Notes: a model not told the origin generated them from the letters alone. Positions 54,701 through 63,799 are shown, counted from the first letter of the stretch. The stretch is 64,000 nt of DNA from Bacteroidales bacterium (GCA_017559135.1 JAFYSZ010000001.1:62001-126000); one strand, 5' to 3'. Program-made: numbers and translations.

Positions 54701-57700
54701 GTTCAAATGATACAATAGCAATTAATCTATCTTCATGTTTAGGAAACTCAAATGGAGTAACAAATGTAACAATTGGACCAGACGCAACAGATGATTATGC
54801 AACAATCAACGAATGTTTAGATGTTTTGAAATCATCAGGAATTTGTGGACCAATAGAAGTAGAAATAAAACAAGGAACATACAATGAACAATTAGTAATT
54901 ACTGACATAGTAGGACTTTCAGCAGAAAATTACATATTATTTAAAGGAGAAGGAAGTGCAGATCAAACAATAATTACATATACTCCAACTTCAAATGCTG
55001 ACAATGATGCAAAATATGTTTTAATTCTTGATTCTGTTTCAAACATTACATTCCAAGACTTAACAATATCAATAACCGATACAACAACTTCATTTGTAAT
55101 AGATGTTAATCAATCCGAAAATATAACATTTAATCAAATGACATTTGCAACACCACACTCTGTAACACCTGATTTATTCAAAGTAAGAAACACTAACAAC
55201 ATTACATTTACAAATAACAACTTCTACGGCTCATCGAATCAAATCAAATCAGAAGATGCAATAACAACATTGAACATTAACAACAATAAATTCTATGATT
55301 TTGGAACAACAGCCTTAGAATTGTCAAATATTTCAGGATTACAAATCAATAATAACTCGTTTAGCACAGATACTTCAAAGATTGTTCTAACCGCAGTTAA
55401 ACTATCACAAATTAGCGGAACGTTAAGTGTGATGGCAAATAGAGTATTCTTGAAAAAAGGCTCAGAAGATAGAGTAGGTATAGAATTGAAAAATTCTAAC
55501 TTTACACAAAACAATCCTGCTAAGATAGCAAACAACTCTGTTTCTGTTGTAGGACCTAACGTTTCAACAAACTTTGAAACCTTTGGTATCTCAATTGACA
55601 ATATTTCACACGTAGATATATTCTATAACACTGTATATATGAGAGCCTCAAACAACAGTACAAAATCAAGAGCCTTGTCAATAGGCGAAACAGGTTCGAG
55701 TGTGAGAGTAAGAAACAATAACTTAGACAACCAAAGTAAAGGATACGCATATTATGTAGAAGGAACAGATGTAGTAGTTCTATCAAACACAAACAACTAC
55801 ACTGTAAATGGAAGTAAGTTTGCTAAATGGGGTGCAGATAAAGCTTCATTAGAACTTTTGCAAGCAGTAAACGGAATGGATAACTTGTCATTATCAATAG
55901 AAAACTCATTCCTTAACGACTCAATCTTATCACTAAGATGGCCAACCAATATAGTAAGAGCAGCAGAGCCGTTAGACGATATAAATGTTGATATAGACAA
56001 CAATGTAAGACCTATTTCTCCAAAACCAACAATGGGAGCATACGAATATATGTTTACTTCAACCGATACAGGTATACCAACAATAATCAGTCCTGTAGAA
56101 GGAGATGAATATATCGAAAGCGAACCAATAACGATCGAAGTTGAATTGAAGAATTTTGGTAATTACACAATCAGTTCAGTTGATATCACAGCAGTATTGA
56201 AATATCACCAAGACTCAACAAACGTAATACAACAAATAACAGAAACTTGGACAGGAATGTTAGCCTCATTAGAAACAACAACATATACTTTCCAAGGTAC
56301 ATTCATACCTCCATTGAACTATGATTACGAAGAAGAATTGTATATGTATGTTTATACAACATTGAATGATGACACAACACATACCAATGACACAGCCTAT
56401 ACATCATTCCTAACAATACCATCAACAGACCTTAAAATAGATGGAGTAATAGTAACAACAGAACGTTGTAATCTAAGAAACTATGAAGTACAAACAAAGG
56501 TTAAAAACGTAGGAGAGTATATGGTGAATGCCAATAGTACAATAGAATTAAAATACTACTTCCAAGAAAAACCAAATCAAATGGTTGTAGAAAATTTGAC
56601 ATTCCCTTACACAGACCAAACAAATGGAGTTAATTTCAATAACCTACAACCAGGAGCATCATTGACCTATACCTTCACTACAACCTCAGACATCTATCCG
56701 ACAGATATGACAGACGATACACTTCACTTAATTACAATAGTGAAAACCGTAGGAGACCACCAAGAAATCAATGATACACTAACAACAGCTAAGACAGTAA
56801 TCTCAAAAGTTTCTCCACCGGCACCAACAGTTACACACGACTACATACCATACGGAACTTGGGGACACCCATCAGCAGAACAAGTGAATAATTTACCAAT
56901 AAAATGGTATTCTAATCCAGGTGCCACAACACCATTCTATGCACCATCATCATATAACGCTTCAAAGAACTACACAACAACACAATTATTTGCAGATACT
57001 ACTTTCTATTTGATGGTAAATGCGAGTGGAGCATATCCATGTGCGAGTGATTTTACACCAGTAACCGTTTACTTAGATGAAAGAGCACCAGTTGATGCCT
57101 CAGCTCACGCAGTTGTTGAACCAATACCAGAAGGTTGGGTATATATGGAATTAGGAGATACAATAAAAGTTGATGTAAGAAACTACGGAACTGCACCACT
57201 TTCAAACTTTAATATATCTTATAGTATCAAACCAACATCACCAACAACGGCAGAAGAAATAATAGTTACAGAAACATGTACAGCGACAATTGATCCATTA
57301 GCAACTTATATCTATTCGTTCAATCAACTTGCCGATATGTCAAATGTTTCAAAAACATACAAAGTTAGAGCATGGGTTGATGCAAATAACGACATTACAG
57401 CCTTGAATGACACTTGTGACTATACATTGATTAAACCGAAAAATGGAAATAATATCTACGTAGTTGCACAATCAGGAAATTCAGAATCGTTAGACATAAC
57501 AAGAGTTAAGTTAGCCGCAATGGAATCCTCTTCAAACGCATCAGGAAACCAATACACAAACTACACAGAAGAAATTGCACCAGCAGTATTATTCAAAGGC
57601 GTAAACGATGAAATTCAAATACAAGCCGATAACTCTTCTGCAATGGAAGCAGGTACAGTAGTAGGAGGTTGGGTGAAAGCATTCATTGATTGGGATAGAA

Positions 57701-60414
57701 ACGGAATCTTTGCAGCAAACGAATGCGTTGCAAGTGATACCATTTGGTCAGGACAAATGATGACAAAACCTGTTGTAGTTCCAGCATCTACACTTTCAGG
57801 TCTAACAAGAATGAGAGTTATCCTTGCACAAGGAGGAAATCAAACTACAATACCTGACGGAAGTTCATCAGAATCCTCACCAGCAAGAGGAGAAGTAGAA
57901 GATTATAAAATCTTAGTACGTTCAGTTGAACAAATAAATGCCGAATTACAAGGATTCACCGAACCATTACAGTTCTTGTCAGAAACACAACAAGACGTAA
58001 AAGTAATTTTGAAAAATGCAGGACAAAATGCCTTGACTTCTGCAACCATAACATGGAAATTAAATCAAGATGCAGAGCAAGTATTCAACTGGAATGGTAA
58101 CCTACAAACAGGAGCAACAGAAATCGTAACCTTAGGACAAACAACACTAAACTTAGGAGACAACAATCTAATAGCTATTGTCAGCGTAGCAGGAGATAAC
58201 TATCAAGCAAACGACACAGTACGCAGAATGGCTCACGTCTTCAAGAAAGTAGTAGTGCCATACGCTACAAACTTTGACGAACCAGAAGGAAACGATGACT
58301 TCTTTGCATACGATGTAAACACATCTAACCCATCTAACTGTTGGGAATTTGGAACACCAGCAGCATCTAATAGCAAAATCAACGCACCTTACTCAGAACC
58401 AAATTGTTGGAAAACAAAACTTGAAGGCACTTACCCTGCCAACAACGAAAGTTACCTATATACACCAATATATGATATAGGCGTTGTAAAACCTGACACA
58501 ATGAGTTTTATGTTGCGTACAGCTCTTGCAGCAGGATCGTCAATGCACATAGAATATCTAAACTGGGAAGGAAAATGGTTAATATTAGGAACATCAGATG
58601 ACCCTAACGCAACAAATTGGTATAATTCAGAAGAAGGATTTACTACAACCTCAACATGGAGAGAAGTAATTTACTCTCTAAAATCAATAAACCACTTATT
58701 TGGTAACGAATTACAATTCCGTTTTGTATTCAAGAGCGCAGCCTCTCGCAATGACGGAGTAGCCATAGACGACTTTATGATAAAGAGAGCAAAACGTGAT
58801 CAAGACGCAGGCGTTATTACGATCAACTTAGAGCCAAACGACTTACCAAACTACGGATCAAACTTCTATCCAAGAGTAGGAATAATGAACTACGGAGCAC
58901 AAATCTTAGACAATCTTGAAGTATGCTACATGGCAGAAGGTATGTACATTCCAATTTGTGAAACATTAACAAATGCAGGCATAGAACCAGACGACACAAT
59001 TCACTACACATTCACACAAGGAACCTATTTATCAGTAGGTATGCCAGATCCATTCAGCATTTGTGCCTTTACAAGATTAAATCCAACAGACGTATATACA
59101 GATAACGACTCTTGCTGTGTATCAGCCGTGATAGGACCATTACAAAAAGACGTAGGAATAGTAGCAATCACAGCACCAGGAGCACAAATCGTATCAAACG
59201 ACAACATAGAAGTTGCAATCCATATTAAGAATTACGGATTAGATCCTGTAAGTGAATTACCAGTAGGCTATCAAGTATCAGGCGGATCAATAATTAACGA
59301 AATCGTGTACTTTGAACCACCATTATACAACGGAGATGAATACGTTTACAGATTCAACGAAAGATTCCGTGCATCATTTGGAGCAGCAAATCTAAAATGT
59401 TGGACAGGATTTGAAGGCGATTACTATCACGACAACGATACATTGTACAAACGTTTAGAAGGAACAAGTGCAACAAGAGACTTAGAAGCGAAATATGTTA
59501 CCATAGACGATGCTGACCCTACAAATATATCAGTTCAACTAACCTTTATGAACAGAAGTTCAGTAGGAATAGGCGATATAACAGTAGGATACTACTATAA
59601 CGGAGACTTAGCCAATGCAGTAGAAGAAACATATCGTTTAGGAAACATAGTACCTTCGGGAACACTTGCACATCACAAGTTTGCAGTAGAACTACCAAGA
59701 GCAAACGGACCATACTACTCAATAACAGCATACGTTTCAGCCGAAAACGAAAGCGATAGAGAAAACGACACAACAAGCGTTCTTTATATGGGATATAGAG
59801 ACGGCGTTGCAGACACGATATTCGTAGAACAAACATCAGCCGAAGACTGTAAAGTACAACTTATTGCCCACAACGCAGGAACAATAGGCGGAACAACACA
59901 AGTAAGAGCACACTTAGTTCAAAACGGAGACTTTGCAAACAAAATAACACAAACATTCACTTGGGAATATGACGAACCAAACCCTGCATTAGTAAGATAT
60001 ATGAACTTTGATCAAAGAATACCAAAGAACGCAAGCGGAGAATACAACCTAATGGCATGGATTGAATATCCATACGATGCAGACCACAGAAACGATACAA
60101 CACATATCGTAGTAGTTAAGTCATACGTAGGATTAGACTCCCAAGCACAAAGTCCTATCTTTGAATTAGAACAAAACCAACCAAACCCATTGACCAACCA
60201 AACAACAATAGGTTTCACCCTACCAGAGGCTGGCAATGTAGAATTGGTGATAACAAACAATATAGGACAAATTGTATATCAAAAAGCAGGAGCATTCCCA
60301 CAAGGAAGAAGTGAAATCAAACTCTCAGACCTTAACTTAGCAGAAGGAACATACTATTACACAATGTACTTCAAAGAAGAAAAACAAGTTAAGAAGATGA
60401 TAGTAGTGAAATAA
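48706..60414 (+). CDS. Giant multidomain surface protein exported by T9SS (about 3,902 residues)
   Basis: Starts MKKGLLAVF (an ATG 9 bp upstream is possible). Signal peptide 1-24. Domains in order: jelly-roll/MAM-like module (25-215); PapD/CARDB-like beta modules; a parallel beta-helix region (about 635-1110); a lamin-tail-like domain (about 1305-1505); a second copy of a 'YT..EL.AAG...G.I' module found early in the protein; a second beta-helix (about 2010-2445); many CARDB-type modules of about 100 residues ending in NDT; a GEVED domain (about 2915-3075; DWDRNGIF ... GEVEDYK); another MAM-like module (about 3185-3358); and a T9SS type A domain with NQPNPLTNQTTIGF and YYYTMYF at the end. Probable adhesin or matrix protein. 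Codon choice changes along the gene. Confidence 0.92.
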   Translation: MKKGLLAVFISVFLSMFTTLAQQGPTLLTHADFEQGIPAGWTVSSSTNVFATTDIASTGTKSLRMTPASSEVIITSPEFAITPGCATRLEFSHIPILETQKGGRVEVKKPNGTWQTLNLNGTQMPSCYDASYGSGVTSFNGNFFKTMYWTGGYSIPIADLDQSYWRNEIFYLYSTLGGTATTVQFRFILPQTTGAAANYTGWLIDDVRLYVASVPGDEVRVPQLKQIYQLPLLEMFPTCSDAPVRLDIRDAQGAMSTDADAVYVEYLLGDNTTPLQTNLTKDPSNQNIYEGAIPFNGFGTEIKWRIIIRDLKGNQLTYPFVYGHYNSFTPIRPYVGHEVLQTTGLSSQEMVFKTNARAALYQMRYTKEELLAAGYSSGEIGGLSINVTQSAAGFSMPNFKLNIGNIDPDFQMDPQYQYYATQLTNVINEPVYINPGIGWHYMQFSEPLMWDGESDLLIKVCWGESSNTGGVTKVECISATGDNVTYKFEQTSDAPIEACTAPFSGTLNYKPNFKFDFVNNCHLPIDPGLSGSESALVAPSSCASSNSPLTVYLRNEGTNTLNEIVVSYSADDGTSGSSTWTGNLPSGDSVAFTVTNNMNITPGYRYLELITSVNEPDIDWNQDNDTARYEFVVCAGPLSGIYSIGNLSGVPANRQFANFNEAFRMLECCGVNGPTTIKIALDESELKEELVFPQNITGASSTNTITFTSPTTAKKVLQPANVTVANIDLSGCKFIVFDNIEFRAADSYENNARVVTASMTTSNITFRNCKFSSRVNSETNQPDDITHLGSYPQRLSSVLNLSAANDVVIDNCIFSVPANRYIDIQGMSDAVMSDGIEITNSTFEIRNMHTPATNANVVGNAIYATLNKNLVVRDNKFTTIFPDNMNGISSNYYAIMLSSCKTFNVNKNEFNLSGVSAMILSDIPNAVQSKVVNNKISIRNNNVVSYSPITLYGVNLVSGTNILLAYNNVYALGTDANAIGYNLGYTGTNTNNIQVKNNIIVSELSGYAVKTTPSSPQSITYSNNLYYKIPGDNSTYLFYYGNSTVDSPTIWETYTNETNSYYTENPLFSAWNDLSTTSTFLCGKGVAVSGVTDDFFGRPRANTPCIGALEFLPPTNNIYVMSVTPNNGTYNLMYDGVDSYSDCDFGTEQITVRFKNISDNTIPANSVTMNYKVDNSTIKTGTVSHAIEPNVEYDFNFTQTFDFSAPTQDMERELKAWSSFSLDTIKSNDTTIARVFSSHQIPARADMSINVPYGTTATLSVTSNDSVYWFYSVDDSEPFLKSQSLQTTILYADTTLYFSEKSEIPNIKITEIQLSKTANSAEGLTSPLPSWVTTANAFEISNIGNGIANMGGYKFKYIKANANQELGTSITKTYEFSSNFVLEPGQTVTLLNKAQSSVDTDLALGIGTGTVNQTNKLGAFIENPQGTIIDAVALNGATFPAAIGVPSSVWTGSSQNLNCTGKAGITRVSATGNTQDIWQVSSATNPMSIGVMNSQIPIAEDNGCYGEKTVFNVNVTGVPEVNPGVAAVSINGVDGESACTLTEEQVKVKLVNMGIQASSDPIPVVCELYENNALINTINDSYTSSIAPYDTVEFVLGPTFNLAANTNARNFTIKAYTNLSTDVLHSNDTSTTTITSLLTPLTPTASDVSIDYATQTQLTATAQNSQNILIWYDDLYTEEELARGTYTTPILYQNDTFYVASIIEQITNIQVGTGTITNTTTSHPAPFAYTTKKAKEQYLYTAAELSAAGLGEGSINSLAFNIYDVNANVTMGVYRVSIGTTNQNDLTTWINGLEEVYSGTHSLTTSDSGWEVIQFAQPFQYDGQSNIVVQICFETTTTTGKVKVYQTETEYNSAISYRHASNNACEFTGTPSTVSQRRPNIQFSVSFGCTSPREEVIVTVAAPPSVDAGLLSIQSPLAGTNILAGVATPIDIELKNYGSEVLTSAEIHWSVNGVEQTMYNWTGNLANNTTAIVNIGNYTFSSGTIDLVSWVVTPNDSESSNDTIAINLSSCLGNSNGVTNVTIGPDATDDYATINECLDVLKSSGICGPIEVEIKQGTYNEQLVITDIVGLSAENYILFKGEGSADQTIITYTPTSNADNDAKYVLILDSVSNITFQDLTISITDTTTSFVIDVNQSENITFNQMTFATPHSVTPDLFKVRNTNNITFTNNNFYGSSNQIKSEDAITTLNINNNKFYDFGTTALELSNISGLQINNNSFSTDTSKIVLTAVKLSQISGTLSVMANRVFLKKGSEDRVGIELKNSNFTQNNPAKIANNSVSVVGPNVSTNFETFGISIDNISHVDIFYNTVYMRASNNSTKSRALSIGETGSSVRVRNNNLDNQSKGYAYYVEGTDVVVLSNTNNYTVNGSKFAKWGADKASLELLQAVNGMDNLSLSIENSFLNDSILSLRWPTNIVRAAEPLDDINVDIDNNVRPISPKPTMGAYEYMFTSTDTGIPTIISPVEGDEYIESEPITIEVELKNFGNYTISSVDITAVLKYHQDSTNVIQQITETWTGMLASLETTTYTFQGTFIPPLNYDYEEELYMYVYTTLNDDTTHTNDTAYTSFLTIPSTDLKIDGVIVTTERCNLRNYEVQTKVKNVGEYMVNANSTIELKYYFQEKPNQMVVENLTFPYTDQTNGVNFNNLQPGASLTYTFTTTSDIYPTDMTDDTLHLITIVKTVGDHQEINDTLTTAKTVISKVSPPAPTVTHDYIPYGTWGHPSAEQVNNLPIKWYSNPGATTPFYAPSSYNASKNYTTTQLFADTTFYLMVNASGAYPCASDFTPVTVYLDERAPVDASAHAVVEPIPEGWVYMELGDTIKVDVRNYGTAPLSNFNISYSIKPTSPTTAEEIIVTETCTATIDPLATYIYSFNQLADMSNVSKTYKVRAWVDANNDITALNDTCDYTLIKPKNGNNIYVVAQSGNSESLDITRVKLAAMESSSNASGNQYTNYTEEIAPAVLFKGVNDEIQIQADNSSAMEAGTVVGGWVKAFIDWDRNGIFAANECVASDTIWSGQMMTKPVVVPASTLSGLTRMRVILAQGGNQTTIPDGSSSESSPARGEVEDYKILVRSVEQINAELQGFTEPLQFLSETQQDVKVILKNAGQNALTSATITWKLNQDAEQVFNWNGNLQTGATEIVTLGQTTLNLGDNNLIAIVSVAGDNYQANDTVRRMAHVFKKVVVPYATNFDEPEGNDDFFAYDVNTSNPSNCWEFGTPAASNSKINAPYSEPNCWKTKLEGTYPANNESYLYTPIYDIGVVKPDTMSFMLRTALAAGSSMHIEYLNWEGKWLILGTSDDPNATNWYNSEEGFTTTSTWREVIYSLKSINHLFGNELQFRFVFKSAASRNDGVAIDDFMIKRAKRDQDAGVITINLEPNDLPNYGSNFYPRVGIMNYGAQILDNLEVCYMAEGMYIPICETLTNAGIEPDDTIHYTFTQGTYLSVGMPDPFSICAFTRLNPTDVYTDNDSCCVSAVIGPLQKDVGIVAITAPGAQIVSNDNIEVAIHIKNYGLDPVSELPVGYQVSGGSIINEIVYFEPPLYNGDEYVYRFNERFRASFGAANLKCWTGFEGDYYHDNDTLYKRLEGTSATRDLEAKYVTIDDADPTNISVQLTFMNRSSVGIGDITVGYYYNGDLANAVEETYRLGNIVPSGTLAHHKFAVELPRANGPYYSITAYVSAENESDRENDTTSVLYMGYRDGVADTIFVEQTSAEDCKVQLIAHNAGTIGGTTQVRAHLVQNGDFANKITQTFTWEYDEPNPALVRYMNFDQRIPKNASGEYNLMAWIEYPYDADHRNDTTHIVVVKSYVGLDSQAQSPIFELEQNQPNPLTNQTTIGFTLPEAGNVELVITNNIGQIVYQKAGAFPQGRSEIKLSDLNLAEGTYYYTMYFKEEKQVKKMIVVK

Positions 60415-60437
60415 CCGATAAACAAACACTAAACCCC

Positions 60438-60477
60438 AAAAGGCGGAGTTTCAAAACAAAGAAACTCCGCCTTTTTT
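60438..60477 (+). terminator. Terminator of the giant gene
   Basis: AAAAGGCGGAGTTTC (60438-60452) pairs perfectly with GAAACTCCGCCTTTT (60461-60475), followed by T. Confidence 0.92.
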
Positions 60478-60479
60478 CA

Positions 60480-60678
60480 TTATTTTATTTCTCTAATTCT
60501 TGCGTTAAATATTTTTTAGTAGTAATTGCACTTGGTATAATCTTCGGATTATCAGGTTTTGTAACATACAGTAAGTTGCAAAACTTTGTAGGGCGTATTG
60601 AATCTTAATTCTGCAAACTATATCTTAAAATTATATGGTGGCAATCCTGAGCAAAAAGCAATTATAGAGTTTAAATAA
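60480..60678 (+). pseudogene. Frameshifted remnant of a small membrane protein
   Basis: First part (to the stop at 60606-60608) reads CVKYFLVVIALGIIFGLSG, a membrane helix, then FVTYSKLQNFVGRIES. A second part in another frame (60607-60678) reads NSANYILKLYGGNPEQKAII and then a stop. Together they look like one gene broken by a frameshift. No start codon that I trust. Family unknown. Confidence 0.5.
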
Positions 60679-60706
60679 GAAAAAAACTTATTTAAATTTT
60701 AAGATA

Positions 60707-60745
60707 AAAAACGAAGTCTCAAACCCGAGATTTCGTTTTTCTTTT
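60707..60745 (+). terminator. Terminator after the broken gene
   Basis: AACGAAGTCTC/GAGATTTCGTT (one G-U) with a 6-nt loop, followed by a T-rich run. Confidence 0.7.
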
Positions 60746-61041
60746 CCAATAATAGATGTTTACAGTCGTTTTATTGTTGGGTGGAAATTAAGTAACATTT
60801 TTCAGCATCAAATTGTTATAATCTTATTCAAGATTGTATAAAACTTTATGGATTACCCAAAATAATCAACTCTGATTAAGGTGGTCAATACACAACAAAA
60901 AATTGGGAATAGATTCTAAATAAGAACCATATACAGATAAGTATGGATGGGAAAAGAAGGTACAAAGATAACATTTTTCAACGCCCTCATTCTTCTCTTG
61001 ATGTTCTACTGTCAGCGATGAAATATAGATTAGTTGCTTAA
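60746..61041 (+). pseudogene. Decayed IS3-family transposase fragment
   Basis: The frame from 60746 reads PIIDVYSRFIVGWKLSN, the classical IS3 DDE block around the first Asp. After a frame shift it reads LPKIINSD-stop-GGQYT (where the stop replaces the Gln of SDQG), ISMDGKRRYKDNIF and, after an internal deletion, QRPHSSLD, ending at 61039-61041. Two in-frame stops and the deletion make it non-functional. A sequence near 61119-61142 (CCTGTCTGAAAACGGGGAG) looks like an IS3-type terminal repeat; I cannot confirm it. Confidence 0.8.
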
Positions 61042-61176
61042 ATATTTTGTGCGTATGAAATAAAATAGTAGATTTGCAAACGTAAAAGGACAATTTTTAA
61101 ATTAAATTAACAATTAAAACCTGTCTGAAAACGGGGAGTAGTATAAATAGCGATTTTTATGTAAATTTGTAGTATT

Positions 61177-61926
61177 ATGAAAGCTATATATTATGGGAGA
61201 ACGAATATTGGAAATATTCGGCCTAAGAATGAAGACGCATTTGTACTAAATGATGTATGGGGAGGTTCTCATCTGCTTGCAGTAGTTGTTGATGGTGTTG
61301 GAGGTAATGGTGGCGGTGATGTCGCAAGTAATTTGGCTGTACGGTGCATAAGTGAGCATTTTAGAGAATGTATGCATTCTGTCAATAGTATAGATGTTTT
61401 ACAATCGGCCGTAATTTTTGCAAATAATTCAATATATGCTCAACATTACAACCCTTGGTTGAGTCAAATGAGTTGTGTGCTAACTGCTGCACTTATAAAT
61501 TTAAAGACAGGAAAGATGGATGTATGCCATGTAGGAGATACGAGATTGTATATGCTCAAAGACCAAATATTGACAAAAATCACCTCTGATCATTCTTTTG
61601 TTGGACCTATGGAAGAATCGGGACAACTAACAGAATTGGAAGCTATGGATCACCCTCGCCGAAACATTATTACGAGAAGTGTTGGCAAGGATATTCTTCA
61701 ATGGGGTACTGAGTATATTCAAACTCATACTATTATGTTGGAGCCAGACTCTACTCTTTTACTATGTAGTGATGGTCTATATGATATGGTTCACTCTTCA
61801 CGAACAGTAGAAATCCTGAGTGAGCCCATATCAGTTGATAAGCGAGTAGATAAACTTATTGATGCGGCCTTGGAGGCAGGCGGAAAAGATAATGTGACGG
61901 TGTTAGTTATTGATTTAATAAAATAG
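61177..61926 (+). CDS. PP2C-family serine/threonine phosphatase
   Basis: 249 residues, one PPM/PP2C domain and nothing else. Metal-binding motifs: IRPKNEDAFVLND, VVVDGVGGNGGGD (D39), VCHVGDTRLYML, LLLCSDGLYDMV and GGKDNVTVLVIDL. Cytoplasmic; no kinase gene is visible next to it within the window. Its stop codon is followed 5 bases later by a membrane protein gene. Sits right after the IS remnant, at the start of an accessory segment. Confidence 0.93.
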   Translation: MKAIYYGRTNIGNIRPKNEDAFVLNDVWGGSHLLAVVVDGVGGNGGGDVASNLAVRCISEHFRECMHSVNSIDVLQSAVIFANNSIYAQHYNPWLSQMSCVLTAALINLKTGKMDVCHVGDTRLYMLKDQILTKITSDHSFVGPMEESGQLTELEAMDHPRRNIITRSVGKDILQWGTEYIQTHTIMLEPDSTLLLCSDGLYDMVHSSRTVEILSEPISVDKRVDKLIDAALEAGGKDNVTVLVIDLIK

Positions 61927-61931
61927 TGGTT

Positions 61932-62801
61932 ATGAATAGTTATGTTGTATATTGGATTGTTTGCGGGTGTTTGATTTTTTCTTTTTGTCGTTCATTATGG
62001 TGGAGTTTCTGTGCGATAAGAAAAAGCGAGACAAAGCAAGATGTAAACGACAGATGGTGTGGCTTAATAGATGATGTATTTGTGTATTCGACCTTCATTA
62101 CATTGTATGCTACTGAATATTTTGGCTACATATATGATTATGTGTATGAATATTTTTATTGGCATCTCGGGTGGCATCACTTTGTATGGAGTGAAGGTGC
62201 GTTCTTGTTGGTGGTTATCTTAATATGGATTGTAGCATCTTTGCCTGCTTCAATTTTAAGAGTGGTTATTAGTCATGGTAGAATGAAGGAAGTGCTTAAG
62301 GAAGAGTGCTTGGATTTATACAAATTAACACTTGTACCATTTGGTATCGGATATATGTTTCTTATTGAAGCTGGGCCAATATGGGCTCTTATACCTTTCA
62401 TACTAGGATTCATTGCTCTTGTTGCCTCAATAGTGAACGCTACTAATAACTTCCGTCATATGATAACATGGCGAGTAATGCTATGGACATCCATTCAAGC
62501 AATTTTGATACTTGGTATAGGAATAATAGCAAGAGAACTTATGTCGAGTTGGCAGTTATCCGAAGCGATGGGATTGTATGATTTATCATATGCGGCTAAC
62601 TTAATCTCTATAGTAATTATTGGAAGTGTCATTATTGATTCCTTATTCGCTGCGGATGAGTATTTCAAACCTAAATTATACCTACCAATGTCTCCTTCCG
62701 ATATTGAGGAGTGGAAAGAGAAACATCCAGAAAAACTCTCTGGCACGAGTATAGATGAAAATAGTGAAACCAATTCCGATAGCGAAGTAAAAGATGAATA
62801 A
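61932..62801 (+). CDS. Multi-pass membrane protein next to PP2C
   Basis: 289 residues from the ATG at 61932; a GTG at 61926 would overlap the PP2C stop. Six or seven membrane helices, several aromatic-rich (YIYDYVYEYFYWHLGWHHFVW), then an acidic Ser/Glu-rich cytoplasmic tail (SIDENSETNSDSEVKDE). The Ser-rich tail might be a substrate of the neighbouring phosphatase. No family recognised. Overlaps kptA by 8 bp, so it is coupled to it. Confidence 0.75.
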   Translation: MNSYVVYWIVCGCLIFSFCRSLWWSFCAIRKSETKQDVNDRWCGLIDDVFVYSTFITLYATEYFGYIYDYVYEYFYWHLGWHHFVWSEGAFLLVVILIWIVASLPASILRVVISHGRMKEVLKEECLDLYKLTLVPFGIGYMFLIEAGPIWALIPFILGFIALVASIVNATNNFRHMITWRVMLWTSIQAILILGIGIIARELMSSWQLSEAMGLYDLSYAANLISIVIIGSVIIDSLFAADEYFKPKLYLPMSPSDIEEWKEKHPEKLSGTSIDENSETNSDSEVKDE

Positions 62802-63312
62802 CCAAATTCAAGAGTCAAAACGGCTTGCATATCTTCTACGTCATTCATACTTACCCAATCATAATGGTTGGGTAAGTATTAGTGTTCTGATTCAAGAGTA
62901 CAACTTTGTTATACAGGATTTAGAACATATCTTATTTGAGGACACCAAAGGGCGTTTTGAGTTCTCTAATGATGGTTTATCCGTAAGGGCTCTATACGGA
63001 CACACTATCAATGTCGATTTAGAATTAATTCCATCATCACCTCCGACTATACTATATCATGGCACAGCGGTGAAATATATTGAGCGCATAATAAAAGAAG
63101 GACTAAAACCTCGCAAGCGTAACTATGTTCATTTGTCGGAAACAACGGACATGGCACAACAAGTAGGCGCCCGACATGGAGTCCCAATTGTTTTGTCAGT
63201 TGATGCAAAATCTATGGTAGAAGATGGATACAAATTCTATAAAGCACAGAGAGGTGTATGGTTAGTAGATTGTGTTCCATCTAAATATATTAAAGTTGAT
63301 AGCTATGAATAA
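62794..63312 (+). CDS. kptA: RNA 2'-phosphotransferase (Tpt1/KptA family)
   Basis: 172 residues. Transfers a 2'-phosphate from RNA to NAD+, giving ADP-ribose 1",2"-cyclic phosphate. Conserved blocks: RLAYLLRH (R16-H17), GRFEF, VRALYGHTINVDL (R65, H70), LYHGT, YVHLSETTDMA, VGARHGVPIVL (R127-H128) and GVWLVDCVP. R16, H17, R65 and R127 fit the Arg-His-Arg-Arg tetrad of Tpt1. Bacteria generally lack the tRNA-splicing pathway this enzyme serves in yeast, so its role here is open; RNA repair or defence is possible. Confidence 0.95.
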   Translation: MNNQIQESKRLAYLLRHSYLPNHNGWVSISVLIQEYNFVIQDLEHILFEDTKGRFEFSNDGLSVRALYGHTINVDLELIPSSPPTILYHGTAVKYIERIIKEGLKPRKRNYVHLSETTDMAQQVGARHGVPIVLSVDAKSMVEDGYKFYKAQRGVWLVDCVPSKYIKVDSYE

Positions 63313-63784
63313 TATATTCTTTTCCGTGGATGCCCATATAGGCCACAAAAATGTATTGAAATACATGCTAAGCAGACTTTATGCGTTGGAGCAAGATACA
63401 AAGGCACACGATAAGTGGCTAATAGAGTTGTGGCAAAAAACTATCGGCAAACAAGATAGAATCTATTTTCGTAAGGCTTCACAGATAATGGACGTTACGA
63501 TAAAGCCATCTGTCTGTAATTTCATAAAGGAAGAACTCCGGATTGTACTATGTTACTACCAACTATTGGACAGGCTTTGGAAACATCAAGGTGTGATTAT
63601 GCTACACGGACATTGCCATTGCACAATGGATGACTACAATGCACAGTCTACTGATTTGCAATTTGACATTGGTATTGATAGCGTTCTCGTTAAACGGGAA
63701 GGAGGATTTATATATATAAAAACGCTATACAAGGCGATAATGGAAAAAATAAATAAGAATATACAAAAGAGAATTATTAACTAA
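63305..63784 (+). CDS. Decayed or divergent metallophosphoesterase
   Basis: 159 residues from MNNIFFSVDAHIGHKNV; the frame opens earlier inside kptA, but this start is where the family begins. Keeps the first metal motif (DAHIGH), 'AHDKWLIELWQKTIGKQDRIY', and a late GHCHC. It lacks the central GDF and GNHD motifs: after 'DRIYF' the sequence jumps to a region normally 40-60 residues further on, and the usual LCHYP reads LCYYQ. So two of the metal-binding blocks are absent. Overlaps kptA by 8 bp. Confidence 0.75.
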   Translation: MNNIFFSVDAHIGHKNVLKYMLSRLYALEQDTKAHDKWLIELWQKTIGKQDRIYFRKASQIMDVTIKPSVCNFIKEELRIVLCYYQLLDRLWKHQGVIMLHGHCHCTMDDYNAQSTDLQFDIGIDSVLVKREGGFIYIKTLYKAIMEKINKNIQKRIIN

Positions 63785-63799
63785 TAAACTTAACATATT

